From positions 1 through 21,437 of the forward strand of contig DGPL01000017.1 in NCBI GenBank assembly GCA_002390425.1: a stretch of 21,437 nucleotides of DNA, given 5' to 3'. This document shows positions 1 to 7,900 of the stretch, one piece after another (position 1 is the stretch's first letter; each line of letters starts with the position of its first letter). The translations under genes were made by a program, and so were the position numbers. Origin of the DNA: Kordiimonadaceae bacterium UBA4441. GTDB lineage: Bacteria > Pseudomonadota > Alphaproteobacteria > Sphingomonadales > Emcibacteraceae. The notes beneath the pieces were generated by a model. It ran no database searches. It saw only the letters and a program-made list of their open reading frames with translations, and was not told the origin of the DNA.

Positions 1-783
1 ATTTTCTTCTGTGACGCAATTTCGCTTTTCCATCAACACGGTTAAATAATCATTGAGGCCGCCCGGGAAATGAAGCGTTTCTTTTTCAGGAACACTTTCT
101 TTTTCCTTTTCAGAAATAAGCGATGGATCACAAGCCCAACGAATTTCGATACCTTTAAAAAGATAGGCTTTCGATTTTGCCATTTTATAAAGGATAGACG
201 GTTTGAATTTGGTTTTTCCTGCGCCAAAAATTTCATGGTCAGGAAGAAATGTGACCTTAGTGCCGCGACGATTTGGTGTCGGGCCCAAATTTTGAATGGG
301 ACCTTGTGCTTTGCCGCGCTTAAAACTTTGGGTCCAGACTTGCTTGTCACGCGCTACTTCAACATCGGTCCATTCGGAAAGGGCGTTCACAACCGAAATC
401 CCCACACCATGAAGACCGCCGGATGTTTCATAGACTTTGCTATTGAATTTACCACCGGAATGGAGCGTGGTGAAAATAACCTCAAGTGCGGATTTATCCT
501 TGTGCTTTGGATGGGGATCGGTCGGAATACCGCGTCCGTTATCTGTTATGGTGACGGACCCATCACCATTTAAAATTAATTCAATACGGCTGGCAAATCC
601 GGCGACGGCCTCGTCCATGCTGTTATCAAGCACCTCGGCAACCAAATGATGAAGGGCACGTTCATCGGTGCCCCCCACATACATTCCCGGGCGTAGACGG
701 ACGGGTTCAAGTCCTTCTAATACTTCGATATCCTTGGCGGAATAGTCGGCGGTAACTGTCGCCGTTTCAAATAAATCGGTCAT
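1..783 (-). CDS. parE: DNA topoisomerase IV subunit B, N-terminal part (cut by window edge)
   Basis: ParE is the ATPase subunit of topoisomerase IV, which unlinks daughter chromosomes together with ParC. The reading frame is open from an ATG at 783 down to base 1 (261 codons, no stop), so the C-terminal part lies outside the window. The GHKL ATPase fold is clear: the N-box EVLDNSMDEA near residues 50-59, DNGRGIPTDPHP near 81-92, and the lid motif SGGLHGVGISVVNALS near 121-136. The stretch YSAKDIEVLEGLEPVRLRPG near 14-33 and the DPHPKHKDKSALEVI segment are more typical of ParE than of GyrB, though GyrB shares most motifs. The gene is divergent from the YibQ-like gene. No defect is visible. Confidence 0.93.
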   Translation of the reverse strand, partial: MTDLFETATVTADYSAKDIEVLEGLEPVRLRPGMYVGGTDERALHHLVAEVLDNSMDEAVAGFASRIELILNGDGSVTITDNGRGIPTDPHPKHKDKSALEVIFTTLHSGGKFNSKVYETSGGLHGVGISVVNALSEWTDVEVARDKQVWTQSFKRGKAQGPIQNLGPTPNRRGTKVTFLPDHEIFGAGKTKFKPSILYKMAKSKAYLFKGIEIRWACDPSLISEKEKESVPEKETLHFPGGLNDYLTVLMEKRNCVTEEN

Positions 784-829
784 TCTATGTTTGTGAACTC
801 ATAAATTATTAATTAAGGTATTTTGTTAC

Positions 830-856
830 ACTATAGAGTATGGTAAAAAATCTCAA
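830..856 (-). promoter_or_regulatory. Candidate parE promoter
   Basis: On the minus strand TTGAGA (851-856) and TATAGT (830-835) are separated by 15 bp. The -10 is good but the spacer is short. It would start a transcript about 40 nt before the parE ATG. This is a by-eye call in an AT-rich gap. Confidence 0.33.
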
Positions 857-903
857 CACCCAGATATTGATTATTTTTGTTTTTTTTAAAATGGGTTCGG
901 AAA

Positions 904-909
904 TATAAT
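904..909 (+). promoter_or_regulatory. Candidate -10 element for the YibQ-like gene
   Basis: A perfect TATAAT lies 22 bp before the ATG at 932, allowing a start point near 916 and a leader of about 16 nt. The bases 17 bp upstream are only a T-run, so no true -35 is seen. No clear Shine-Dalgarno precedes the ATG, which may mean weak translation. Confidence 0.35.
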
Positions 910-931
910 TTTTGGATTAAAATAAGCACAA

Positions 932-1951
932 ATGAACAACCCCATTCCATTAAAGCCAGAACGCCGCAAACCGATCATAAAATATACGATGATGAGCTTT
1001 TATTTTCTATTCATCGGGTTTTGTGCCATGGGTATTTATTTAAAATGGGATGCGTTAAGCAATCAACGTACATATGACTATGAAGAGGGGTTTGGTGTCT
1101 CCGCCCGCGTTCCAGATATGGATAAGGGGCCAAGCTTTCTTGAACGATTAACGCGACGAAACAGACCGAAGGAACCACCCGTAAAATTACCACAACGAAA
1201 TGAGAGGGCGCTTCAAACATGGCAAAAATACACTGCGCCGATTGTTACAGTGCCACAAGGCAATGTAACGGTTATTTTGGTTATCGACGATTTAGGGATT
1301 GTCAAACGCACCACAAAAGAGATGATTGATATGGACGTGCCATTAACGCTCGCGTTTTTACCTTATGCAAGCGATATTAGCAGTCAAGTTAATGATGCCT
1401 ATAATAACGGTCATGATGTTCTAGTTCATATTCCAATGGAGCCAAAAGGAAAAGCGGACCCTGGGCCACATGCTTTATTATCCTCAACTGAGCCTAGCGT
1501 GCAAATGGACAGTATTAATTATAATCTTACTCAATTTGAAAATTATGTTGGCATCAATAATCATATGGGCAGTAAATTCACCGAAGATGAAGAGGCGGTA
1601 GAAAGACTTCTCAATGTGGTTAAACAAAAAGGATTGTTGGTTCTTGATAGTAAAACCACATCAAACAGTGTGCTTGTATCACTTGCGGATCAAAATGAAA
1701 TTCCGGTGATTAATCGCGATGTTTTTTTGGATAATACCAATGAAGTTGATTATATTTTAGGACAGCTTAAGGAACTTGAGCAAAAGGCGAAGAAAAACGG
1801 CAATGCCGTTGGAATTGGCCACCCTTATCCTGAAACGGTGATTGCTTTAAAACGGTGGATACCGACATTAAAAGAAAAGGATATCACTATCGTGCCTATC
1901 TCACAAACAGTAAGTAAAAAATACGCTAAAACAATCCTTGCTGCTGATTGA
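932..1951 (+). CDS. Divergent polysaccharide deacetylase family protein (YibQ/DUF610-like), membrane-anchored
   Basis: This 339-residue protein has a basic N-terminus, one membrane helix at about residues 17-37, a charged linker to about 100, and a C-terminal NodB-like domain of the divergent polysaccharide deacetylase family (PF04748). Family motifs are visible in order: VILVIDDLG (about 114-122), PLTLAFLPYA (137-146), HDVLVHIPMEP (161-171), GINNHMGSKFT (197-207), LLVLDSKTTSNSV (235-247) and AVGIGHPYPETV (282-293). The paired Asp and the two His are likely metal ligands. The domain should face the periplasm. The family's substrate is not firmly known; an envelope glycan or peptidoglycan role is inferred. 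The TGA overlaps the next ATG by one base, so the two genes are probably cotranscribed. In many alphaproteobacteria this gene instead sits beside a CtpA-type protease gene, which is absent here. Confidence 0.85.
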   Translation: MNNPIPLKPERRKPIIKYTMMSFYFLFIGFCAMGIYLKWDALSNQRTYDYEEGFGVSARVPDMDKGPSFLERLTRRNRPKEPPVKLPQRNERALQTWQKYTAPIVTVPQGNVTVILVIDDLGIVKRTTKEMIDMDVPLTLAFLPYASDISSQVNDAYNNGHDVLVHIPMEPKGKADPGPHALLSSTEPSVQMDSINYNLTQFENYVGINNHMGSKFTEDEEAVERLLNVVKQKGLLVLDSKTTSNSVLVSLADQNEIPVINRDVFLDNTNEVDYILGQLKELEQKAKKNGNAVGIGHPYPETVIALKRWIPTLKEKDITIVPISQTVSKKYAKTILAAD

Positions 1952-2910
1952 TGTTTAATAACAGAATTAAAATAATAACCCTTATCCTAGGATTTCTATT
2001 CTTTATTCAAAATTCTGTCCTGATGGCACAAAAAAATGAAATGTCGATCGCAAATGCATTTTTGCAACTTCATAAAAATTCAAATCTTAATGCGGTTGAA
2101 ATAGTTAAATTAGATTTCAAAACATTTCATACGCAAGGCATGGTGAAAATTGATAAGCATTTCTTCCTATCGGCGGTAGAGGTTCTAGAGAAAACCCAAA
2201 CTTATGCTGAAACCGATCCAATCGAAGATTTTTCTATTACCCGAACGGCTGGTAAAGGGCGAGGGTGGCTTTTTAAATTCAGTGAACGGGGCAATTTAAT
2301 ATCAAAGCTCGAACTAACACATGGCGATGCCTATCATCCTGGCGGCATTGATTTTGATGGGAAGAATATTTGGGTTCCTGTCGGCGAATATCGCCCGAAT
2401 AGTAAAAGCAATATTTATAAAATTGATCCGCAAAAAATGACGGCAGATTTGTTTTTTTCTGTCGATGATCACATTGGAAATATGGTTTATAATCCTATGA
2501 CGGATTATTTCCATGGATCTAGTTGGGGGGGACGACGCCTCTATAGGTGGAAATTAGATGAAAATGGTAGAAAAATTTCGGAAAGCTGGCATAAAAACCC
2601 TAGTCATTATATCGACTATCAGGATTGTCATTACGCGGGGATGGGCGCGATGCTCTGCGGCGGGGTTCAAACATATCAAACACCAATAGGCGATTTTTCA
2701 CTTGGTGGTCTAGAATTGATAGATATTTCTGCTGATAAAGTGAAAATACTTCATCAAATACCGATTACAAAATATCTTTCTGACGGAATAGTCCTCAGCC
2801 ACAACCCCTTCTGGGCAGAAGTATTGAATGGTAAATTAAAACTATATTTTATGCCCGAACGAAATGGTCATGCGGACCTGCACACATTTGATATAGAGTT
2901 AGTGAATTAA
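1951..2910 (+). CDS. Secreted protein of unknown function, probable beta-propeller (DUF6454-like)
   Basis: The product has 319 residues from the ATG at 1951, which overlaps the previous TGA. An in-frame TTG at 1948 is possible but unneeded. Residues 1-26 form a Sec signal peptide: basic start, hydrophobic core, likely cleavage after LMA at 26, so the mature protein is periplasmic. The rest has blade-like repeats built around G-x-aromatic-x-F/W strands: GRGWLFKFSERGNLI, HPGGIDFDGKNIWVP, SNIYKIDPQ, HIGNMVYNP, GGRRLYRWKLDENG, GGLELIDIS and KLKLYFMPE. This looks like a six-bladed propeller. The opening FHTQGMVKIDKHFF and the general layout recall the DUF6454 family, but I recall that family only loosely. 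No enzymatic motif is evident. Coupling to the deacetylase suggests a shared envelope role, which is inference. Confidence 0.7.
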   Translation: MFNNRIKIITLILGFLFFIQNSVLMAQKNEMSIANAFLQLHKNSNLNAVEIVKLDFKTFHTQGMVKIDKHFFLSAVEVLEKTQTYAETDPIEDFSITRTAGKGRGWLFKFSERGNLISKLELTHGDAYHPGGIDFDGKNIWVPVGEYRPNSKSNIYKIDPQKMTADLFFSVDDHIGNMVYNPMTDYFHGSSWGGRRLYRWKLDENGRKISESWHKNPSHYIDYQDCHYAGMGAMLCGGVQTYQTPIGDFSLGGLELIDISADKVKILHQIPITKYLSDGIVLSHNPFWAEVLNGKLKLYFMPERNGHADLHTFDIELVN

Positions 2911-2924
2911 TAAAGTAAATAAAT

Positions 2925-4442
2925 TTACTGTCCATCACCGAGTTCGGCGAATTGAACGGCTTCTTCGGCGGCTCTGACAAGGGCGCGGGCTTTGTGCTCG
3001 CATTCTTGATATTCGCTTTTCCAATTGCTATTGGCAACGACGCCGGCGCCGGCTTGGACGTACATGGTTTTATCTTTCACAATCGCTGTTCTAAGCACGA
3101 TAGCGGTATCCATACTGCCATCAGCAGAGAAATAACCGATAGCGCCAGCATAAATGCCGCGTTTTTCTTTTTCAAGTTCATCGATAATTTCCATGGCGCG
3201 AACCTTTGGTGCCCCTGAAACAGTGCCCGCGGGAAAACCTGCTGCAAGTGCTTTAAGCGCATCATAATCTGGCGCGATTTCGCCTGTTACGTTTGATACG
3301 ATATGCATAACGTGCGAATAATATTCTATAATCATCCGGTCAGTGACGGATACACTGCCTACTTTGCTGACGCGTCCTACATCATTACGGCCTAGGTCAA
3401 GAAGCATAAGATGCTCTGCTACTTCTTTTGGATCGGCGAGTAAGTCTTTTGCGTTTTCAACATCTTCTGCGGCGGTTTTGCCACGCGGTCGAGTTCCAGC
3501 GATAGGACGAATAGTAACTTCGTCGTCACGCAGTCGCACTAGAATTTCGGGACTGGATCCGACAATCGAAAAATCACCAAATTTTAGATAATATAAAAAG
3601 GGTGAGGGGTTCGTGCGCCTTAATGCACGGTAAAGTGAAAAGGGTGGTAAATTAAACGGCATACTGAACCGTTGGCTTAAGACCACCTGAAAAATATCAC
3701 CTGCTGTGATATATTCCTTGGCACGCATGACCATTTTTTCATATTCGGCATGACTGGTGTTGGACGCCGGTTCCCGAAATTCAATATTACTTGGTGTTGC
3801 AGGGTTGATTTTTAATGGAGCGGATAGTTTCGCGATAATATCGTTTAACCGTTCTTCGGCCCTAAGATAAGCGAGATCGCCGCTCACATTTTCATCAGGT
3901 CTTACGGGTATTACAATGGTGATTAAATCTGTGACACTATCAAAAACAACCATTATTGTAGGTCGCATAAACATACTATCAGGAGTGCCTATAACATCCG
4001 GTTTCGCCTCGGGTAGTTTTTCCATCAGACGAACGCAATCATACCCCATATACCCAATAAGACCTGCGGCGGATGGAGGCATACCTTCTGGTAAATCAAT
4101 CAGACTTTCTGCGAAAAGTGACCTTAAGCTGTCAAGACTAGGTTCATTACAGGGTTTGAAATCTTTTTCATAAACACCGGAAAGTATTTTGCGATTAATT
4201 TCTGCGTTTTCGCCATCAGCACGCCAGATAATATCGGGCTTTAAACCAATGAATGTGTAACGCCCGCGAATAGCACCGCCCTCTACACTTTCAAGAAGGC
4301 TTGCGTATTCTTCATTTTCTGCAAGTTTTAGATAAGCACTAACCGACGTTTCAAGATCAGCAACAAGCGTTGTTGAAACAACTGCGGCTTTCCCCGCATT
4401 ATAGGACATTAAAAAGTCTGATTTATCCGGGGAAGTGGTCAT
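2925..4442 (-). CDS. trpE: Anthranilate synthase component I
   Basis: TrpE converts chorismate and ammonia (from TrpG glutaminase) to anthranilate, the first committed step of tryptophan synthesis. The product has 505 residues, normal for the family. The N-terminal domain carries the LLES motif (49-52) that helps bind feedback-inhibiting tryptophan. The C-terminal chorismate-binding domain shows DIFQVVLSQRF, IRPIAGTRPRG, LGRNDVGRVS, HVMHIVSNVTG, AGTVSGAPKVRAMEIIDELE and YVQAGAGVVANSNWKSEYQE. All are intact, so the enzyme should be active and feedback-regulated. It lies 19 bp after ppiD and is probably cotranscribed with it. Downstream it converges on the propeller gene with a 14-bp gap and no terminator. 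trpG, usually next in relatives, is not here. Confidence 0.97.
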   Translation of the reverse strand: MTTSPDKSDFLMSYNAGKAAVVSTTLVADLETSVSAYLKLAENEEYASLLESVEGGAIRGRYTFIGLKPDIIWRADGENAEINRKILSGVYEKDFKPCNEPSLDSLRSLFAESLIDLPEGMPPSAAGLIGYMGYDCVRLMEKLPEAKPDVIGTPDSMFMRPTIMVVFDSVTDLITIVIPVRPDENVSGDLAYLRAEERLNDIIAKLSAPLKINPATPSNIEFREPASNTSHAEYEKMVMRAKEYITAGDIFQVVLSQRFSMPFNLPPFSLYRALRRTNPSPFLYYLKFGDFSIVGSSPEILVRLRDDEVTIRPIAGTRPRGKTAAEDVENAKDLLADPKEVAEHLMLLDLGRNDVGRVSKVGSVSVTDRMIIEYYSHVMHIVSNVTGEIAPDYDALKALAAGFPAGTVSGAPKVRAMEIIDELEKEKRGIYAGAIGYFSADGSMDTAIVLRTAIVKDKTMYVQAGAGVVANSNWKSEYQECEHKARALVRAAEEAVQFAELGDGQ

Positions 4443-4461
4443 AAGGGTGCTTTATTTACCG

Positions 4462-6393
4462 TTATTGATCAGTTGGCGTAACAAGAAGGTCAAGTGTTGC
4501 CTGAATATTATTAGTGTTAATAGACACCGGAAGTGCATCATAAAGATGATTGGTAAAGGCACCCATCATATCATTTTGCATAGCCGTTTTAATTTGATCT
4601 TTGGTGCCCGTGATAGCTTCTTCATCTACTTCTGCTGAAAGAATACGTTCTTTTACGCGAATCAGAACAAAACCATCACCATCAGCGGCCGCAATTTTTT
4701 GAATACCGCCCACTTCTTGGCTAAAAATGCTGCCGTGAATGTCTGTGGCAACACTATTGTCAGCATTGGCCCGATCAACAGTCACTTCGTTTACCGAAAA
4801 ATCACTACTTTGGATATCTTGATATTCGGATAGCGCAAGGGCTGCGGAACCCTCAGCACTAAATTCTTCAGTGATTTTATCCGCAAGTTCGGTAGCGAGT
4901 TCTATGCGACGATTGGCAGCCCAGTCTTCGGCAATCTGATCTTTCACCTCATCATAAGGCTTAAGGGTGGCGTCCATAATGTTTTCCACATCAACCATAT
5001 AAAACTTATTTGAAATTCCTTCGCGTAATTCAAGTTCATCACCAATATTTAGCGTAAACGCAACATCAAGAAAGTCGATAATGAGTGGTAAATCATTTGA
5101 AGCATTACCGTCAGGCATGATGCCTTCGATACTTACATTCATAACTTTTTTAACGGGAACATTAATTACGGCTGCAATATCATCTAGTGGTGCACCAGCA
5201 GCAAGCTCATCATCGATGGTATTGCGTATATCAAACAAGCGATCAATTGCTTGTTCCATTTGAAGGGTTTTAACCAAACCTTCTTTGACTTCTTCAAAAG
5301 TACTTATTGAACCAGCATTAACATCACCAAGTTTAAAGATATAAACGCCAAAACCAGTTTCAATCGGTTGCGTGTAACCATTAGCAGCAAGGCTATAAAG
5401 TTCATTTGCCGCATCTTCACCGTATAGCGAAACAAACTCGTCTCGGGTTTGTGGCTCAAACTTACTGTCTTCTGCACTGTCACCTGTTCGGTCAGATAAA
5501 ACCTGCTCAAATGCTTTGCCGCCTTCAAGGTCGGCAATGGCCGCTTCGGCCGCATCCATATCATCAAGTAACATTTGAAAGAAGCCGCGCTCTTCTTCCT
5601 GAGTGTAGCTCATAATGCGACTTTCATACATTTCGCGAGCAACAGTATCATCAATTTCAATTGTTGCAGCAATATCGTTTGCTGAAATTTCAAAATAACT
5701 TAGATCGCGATATTCAGGTGCCATATATAACGGGTTATTATCATCATAAAAGGCCGTAAGAATTTCATCTGTTGCTTCACCGATAGCAGTCATGTTGCTA
5801 GCGGGGATGGTGAGAACTTCGGCAACGCGTTTTTCTGTTGTATATTTTGTTAATGTATCAGCTGAAATATCGGGTGTTTCAATATTATTCATTATGGCTT
5901 CGACAAATTGTCCACGAACAAGATCGGCGCGCATTAATTCTTCAAATTGTTGAACGCCATAACCTTGACCTGCTGCGATTTGTTCGAAATAACTGCGGTT
6001 AAAAGCGCCTGTTTCATCTTGGAAGGTTGGAATTGACATTATATAATCGCGTAATTCATCATCCGTTACCCTAAGGCCAAGATTTCGTGCTTCAACATCA
6101 AAAGCTTTGCGGTCAGCCATTTGCGAAATAACCTGATTACCAAACCCAAATTGAACCGCGAGTTCCTTTGTGAATGTTTCACCGAAACGAGCCTGACTTT
6201 GGCGAAATTCCATTTCAAAACTTTGAGCAAATTCATTTACAGTGATTGTATCGTCACCCACTTCCACAACATTATTAGATGTAAGGGTGCTAAGTGGATC
6301 ACCAATCCCCCAAAGAGCAAAGCTGAAAATAAGGAAAGTAAGCAATATACCCGCAAGTAGGGATCCCATGCCTTTTCTGAAAAAGTCTAACAT
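4462..6393 (-). CDS. ppiD: PpiD/SurA-type peptidyl-prolyl isomerase, inner-membrane periplasmic chaperone
   Basis: PpiD is anchored in the inner membrane next to the Sec translocon and helps newly exported proteins fold. The 643-residue product has a short basic N-terminus, one membrane helix at about 10-31 (GSLLAGILLTFLIFSFALWG), a SurA_N-like chaperone domain (about 35-230, with NEFAQSFEMEFRQSQARFG), a parvulin-like domain (about 245-370, with GFGVYIFKLGDV) and a long C-terminal region. The parvulin domain looks degenerate, as is common in PpiD, so isomerase activity is uncertain. Length is normal for alphaproteobacteria. It is divergent from tpiA and followed by trpE, an order seen in many relatives. 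A good promoter and a hairpin lie upstream. Confidence 0.9.
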   Translation of the reverse strand: MLDFFRKGMGSLLAGILLTFLIFSFALWGIGDPLSTLTSNNVVEVGDDTITVNEFAQSFEMEFRQSQARFGETFTKELAVQFGFGNQVISQMADRKAFDVEARNLGLRVTDDELRDYIMSIPTFQDETGAFNRSYFEQIAAGQGYGVQQFEELMRADLVRGQFVEAIMNNIETPDISADTLTKYTTEKRVAEVLTIPASNMTAIGEATDEILTAFYDDNNPLYMAPEYRDLSYFEISANDIAATIEIDDTVAREMYESRIMSYTQEEERGFFQMLLDDMDAAEAAIADLEGGKAFEQVLSDRTGDSAEDSKFEPQTRDEFVSLYGEDAANELYSLAANGYTQPIETGFGVYIFKLGDVNAGSISTFEEVKEGLVKTLQMEQAIDRLFDIRNTIDDELAAGAPLDDIAAVINVPVKKVMNVSIEGIMPDGNASNDLPLIIDFLDVAFTLNIGDELELREGISNKFYMVDVENIMDATLKPYDEVKDQIAEDWAANRRIELATELADKITEEFSAEGSAALALSEYQDIQSSDFSVNEVTVDRANADNSVATDIHGSIFSQEVGGIQKIAAADGDGFVLIRVKERILSAEVDEEAITGTKDQIKTAMQNDMMGAFTNHLYDALPVSINTNNIQATLDLLVTPTDQ

Positions 6394-6420
6394 TCAATAA
6401 AACCTGTTTCTTAAATTTAT

Positions 6421-6455
6421 GAACGGGCATATATCTTTATGAAAATATGCAGTTC
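6421..6455 (-). promoter_or_regulatory. Interrupted inverted repeat in the ppiD 5' leader
   Basis: The arms GAAC (6421-6424) and GCATAT (6427-6432) pair with ATATGC (6445-6450) and GTTC (6452-6455). This gives a 10-bp interrupted stem with a 12-nt loop. If the promoter at 6472-6500 is right, the dyad is transcribed in the ppiD leader about 28 nt before the start codon. It could be an RNA structure or a protein-binding dyad. There is no T-run, so it is not a terminator. Confidence 0.4.
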
Positions 6456-6471
6456 TCATAATATTTGCGGC

Positions 6472-6500
6472 ATAATAGTGAGCGGCGCAATTATTCGCAA
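6472..6500 (-). promoter_or_regulatory. Candidate sigma-70 promoter of ppiD-trpE
   Basis: On the minus strand TTGCGA (6495-6500) and TATTAT (6472-6477) are separated by exactly 17 bp. This matches 4/6 of the -35 and 5/6 of the -10. Transcription would begin near 6465 and leave a leader of about 70 nt before the ppiD ATG at 6393. It is one of the two best-spaced promoters in the window. Confidence 0.55.
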
Positions 6501-6617
6501 CCATAAAAGAAGCGATTTTTTAGGAAACGGGGCTGTTTTTTACTAATCCGTATAGAATTATCAATAAATATCTGTTAGTCAGTCATTAATTAACAATTTA
6601 ATGAAGGAACGCACGAT

Positions 6618-7376
6618 ATGACTGCTCCGAAAGCACTTGTTGCTGGTAACTGGAAAATGAACGGCCTTAAGGCTGCGACATCTGAAATTAATCGTCTTAA
6701 TGATTTAATAAATGAAAAGGGTGCGAAATGTGATGTTCTTATCTGTCCACCTTTTACATTAATCAGCACTTTGGTTGATACAGGTGCCAAACATGTTGCT
6801 ATTGGTGCGCAGGATTGTCATATGAATGTTTCTGGCGCTCATACGGGTGATATTTCCGCTGAAATGATCAAAGAGTTGGGTTGTGATCATATTATCGTAG
6901 GACATTCTGAAAGACGTGCGGATCACGCTGAAAGCAATGAAACCGTTAAAGCAAAAGCCGCAGCCGCACAGGCACAAGGCGCAATAGCGATTATTTGTGT
7001 TGGTGAAACGATAGATGAACGTGAAGCAGGTAAAGCACTTGATATTGTTACAAGTCAGGTCAAAGCATCTATTCCGGATGATGCAACAGCAGATAATACA
7101 ATTATTGCATATGAACCCGTTTGGGCGATCGGTACGGGCAAAGTACCAACAGCGGCTGATGTGGAAGAAGTGCATGCAGCCGTACGCGATGTATTAATTG
7201 ATCGTTTTGGTTCAGCCGGGGATAATATTAATATTTTATATGGTGGTTCAGTTAAAGCCTCAAATGCGAATGAATTAATGTCAGTGGCAAATGTCAATGG
7301 CGCACTTGTTGGTGGTGCAAGCCTTAAGGCGGATGACTTTTACGGAATTATTTCTGCTTATGATCAAATAGGCTAA
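6618..7376 (+). CDS. tpiA: Triose-phosphate isomerase
   Basis: TpiA interconverts dihydroxyacetone phosphate and glyceraldehyde 3-phosphate in glycolysis and gluconeogenesis, in the cytosol. The product has 252 residues, the usual length for a TIM barrel. Catalytic residues are present: Asn11 and Lys13 in GNWKMNG, His96 in IIVGHSERR, Glu166 in AYEPVWAIGTGK. The phosphate-gripping loop 6 (WAIGTGK) and the NILYGGSVKASNA and GALVGGASL segments are intact. An AAGGA at 6603-6607 supports the start. No convincing promoter was found in the 224-bp gap shared with ppiD. No terminator follows, so read-through into secG is possible. Confidence 0.98.
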   Translation: MTAPKALVAGNWKMNGLKAATSEINRLNDLINEKGAKCDVLICPPFTLISTLVDTGAKHVAIGAQDCHMNVSGAHTGDISAEMIKELGCDHIIVGHSERRADHAESNETVKAKAAAAQAQGAIAIICVGETIDEREAGKALDIVTSQVKASIPDDATADNTIIAYEPVWAIGTGKVPTAADVEEVHAAVRDVLIDRFGSAGDNINILYGGSVKASNANELMSVANVNGALVGGASLKADDFYGIISAYDQIG

Positions 7377-7417
7377 ATTAATACTAGCCAAGCTTGAATG
7401 TTTGGAGTAAAAGCCTC

Positions 7418-7447
7418 TTGTAAATGAATCAAGTGACGTTATATAAA
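7418..7447 (+). promoter_or_regulatory. Weak candidate promoter before secG
   Basis: TTGTAA (7418-7423) is followed by overlapping -10-like hexamers TATATA/TATAAA (7440-7447) at 16-18 bp. A GANTC site (7426-7430) lies in the spacer. The 107-bp tpiA-secG gap makes an internal promoter plausible, but AT-rich DNA gives such matches easily. Confidence 0.3.
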
Positions 7448-7483
7448 GCTTGTGTTTAAAAATTAAATTGGAAGAGTAAGAAA

Positions 7484-7819
7484 ATGCAAGAAGTTGTTCT
7501 TGTTATACATCTGATGTTGGCGATTGCCCTTGTTATTACTGTATTGTTACAGCAATCAGAAGGGGGCGGCCTTGGTATCGGTGGTGGACAGGGAAGCATG
7601 ATGACTGGTCGTGCAGCCGCAAATCTTTTAACACGCCTTACAACAATTTTGGTTGCTTGTTTTTTTGTAACAAGTTTGACCCTTGCATGGATTGCGAAAC
7701 AGGATTCCGGAAGCTCGTCAGTGCTTGATGGTGTAACCCCAATGGCGCCCGCCGCGGTTGAGCAACAAGCTCCCGTTAAGGAAGAGCCTGCGGTACCACA
7801 AGTTCCAGTTTCAAACTAA
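7484..7819 (+). CDS. secG: Protein-export membrane protein SecG
   Basis: SecG is the small accessory subunit of the SecYEG translocon. The product has 111 residues with two membrane helices (about 3-22 and 50-71). The loop between them has the family signature LLQQSEGGGLGIGGGQG at about 21-37, and the tail is Pro/Ala/Val/Glu-rich as is common in alphaproteobacterial SecG. GGAAGAG at 7470-7476 is a good Shine-Dalgarno, 7 bp before the ATG. The tpiA-secG-pyrG order is conserved in the class. An intrinsic terminator follows, so tpiA-secG may form one unit and pyrG another. Confidence 0.95.
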   Translation: MQEVVLVIHLMLAIALVITVLLQQSEGGGLGIGGGQGSMMTGRAAANLLTRLTTILVACFFVTSLTLAWIAKQDSGSSSVLDGVTPMAPAAVEQQAPVKEEPAVPQVPVSN

Positions 7820-7824
7820 TTTTC

Positions 7825-7853
7825 AAACGGCGCCATTGGTGCCGTTTGTTTTA
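7825..7853 (+). terminator. Intrinsic terminator after secG
   Basis: A 10-bp stem (7825-7834 with 7838-7847, one G-T wobble) closes a 3-nt ATT loop and is followed by GTTTTAT. It begins 6 bp after the secG stop and ends about 47 bp before pyrG. Confidence 0.82.
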
Positions 7854-7900
7854 TAAAAGACTAATATTAAAAGTTCATATTTCTGGATTGTTAGCAACCA

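Noticed and set aside
6585..6603. Possible CtrA box (TTAA repeats) before tpiA
   Set aside because: The TTAA pairs are not at the required 7-bp spacing, and such strings are common in AT-rich DNA.
6763..7297. Long open frames on the minus strand inside tpiA
   Set aside because: They are antisense shadows of tpiA, low in coding character, and overlap a gene with complete catalytic motifs.
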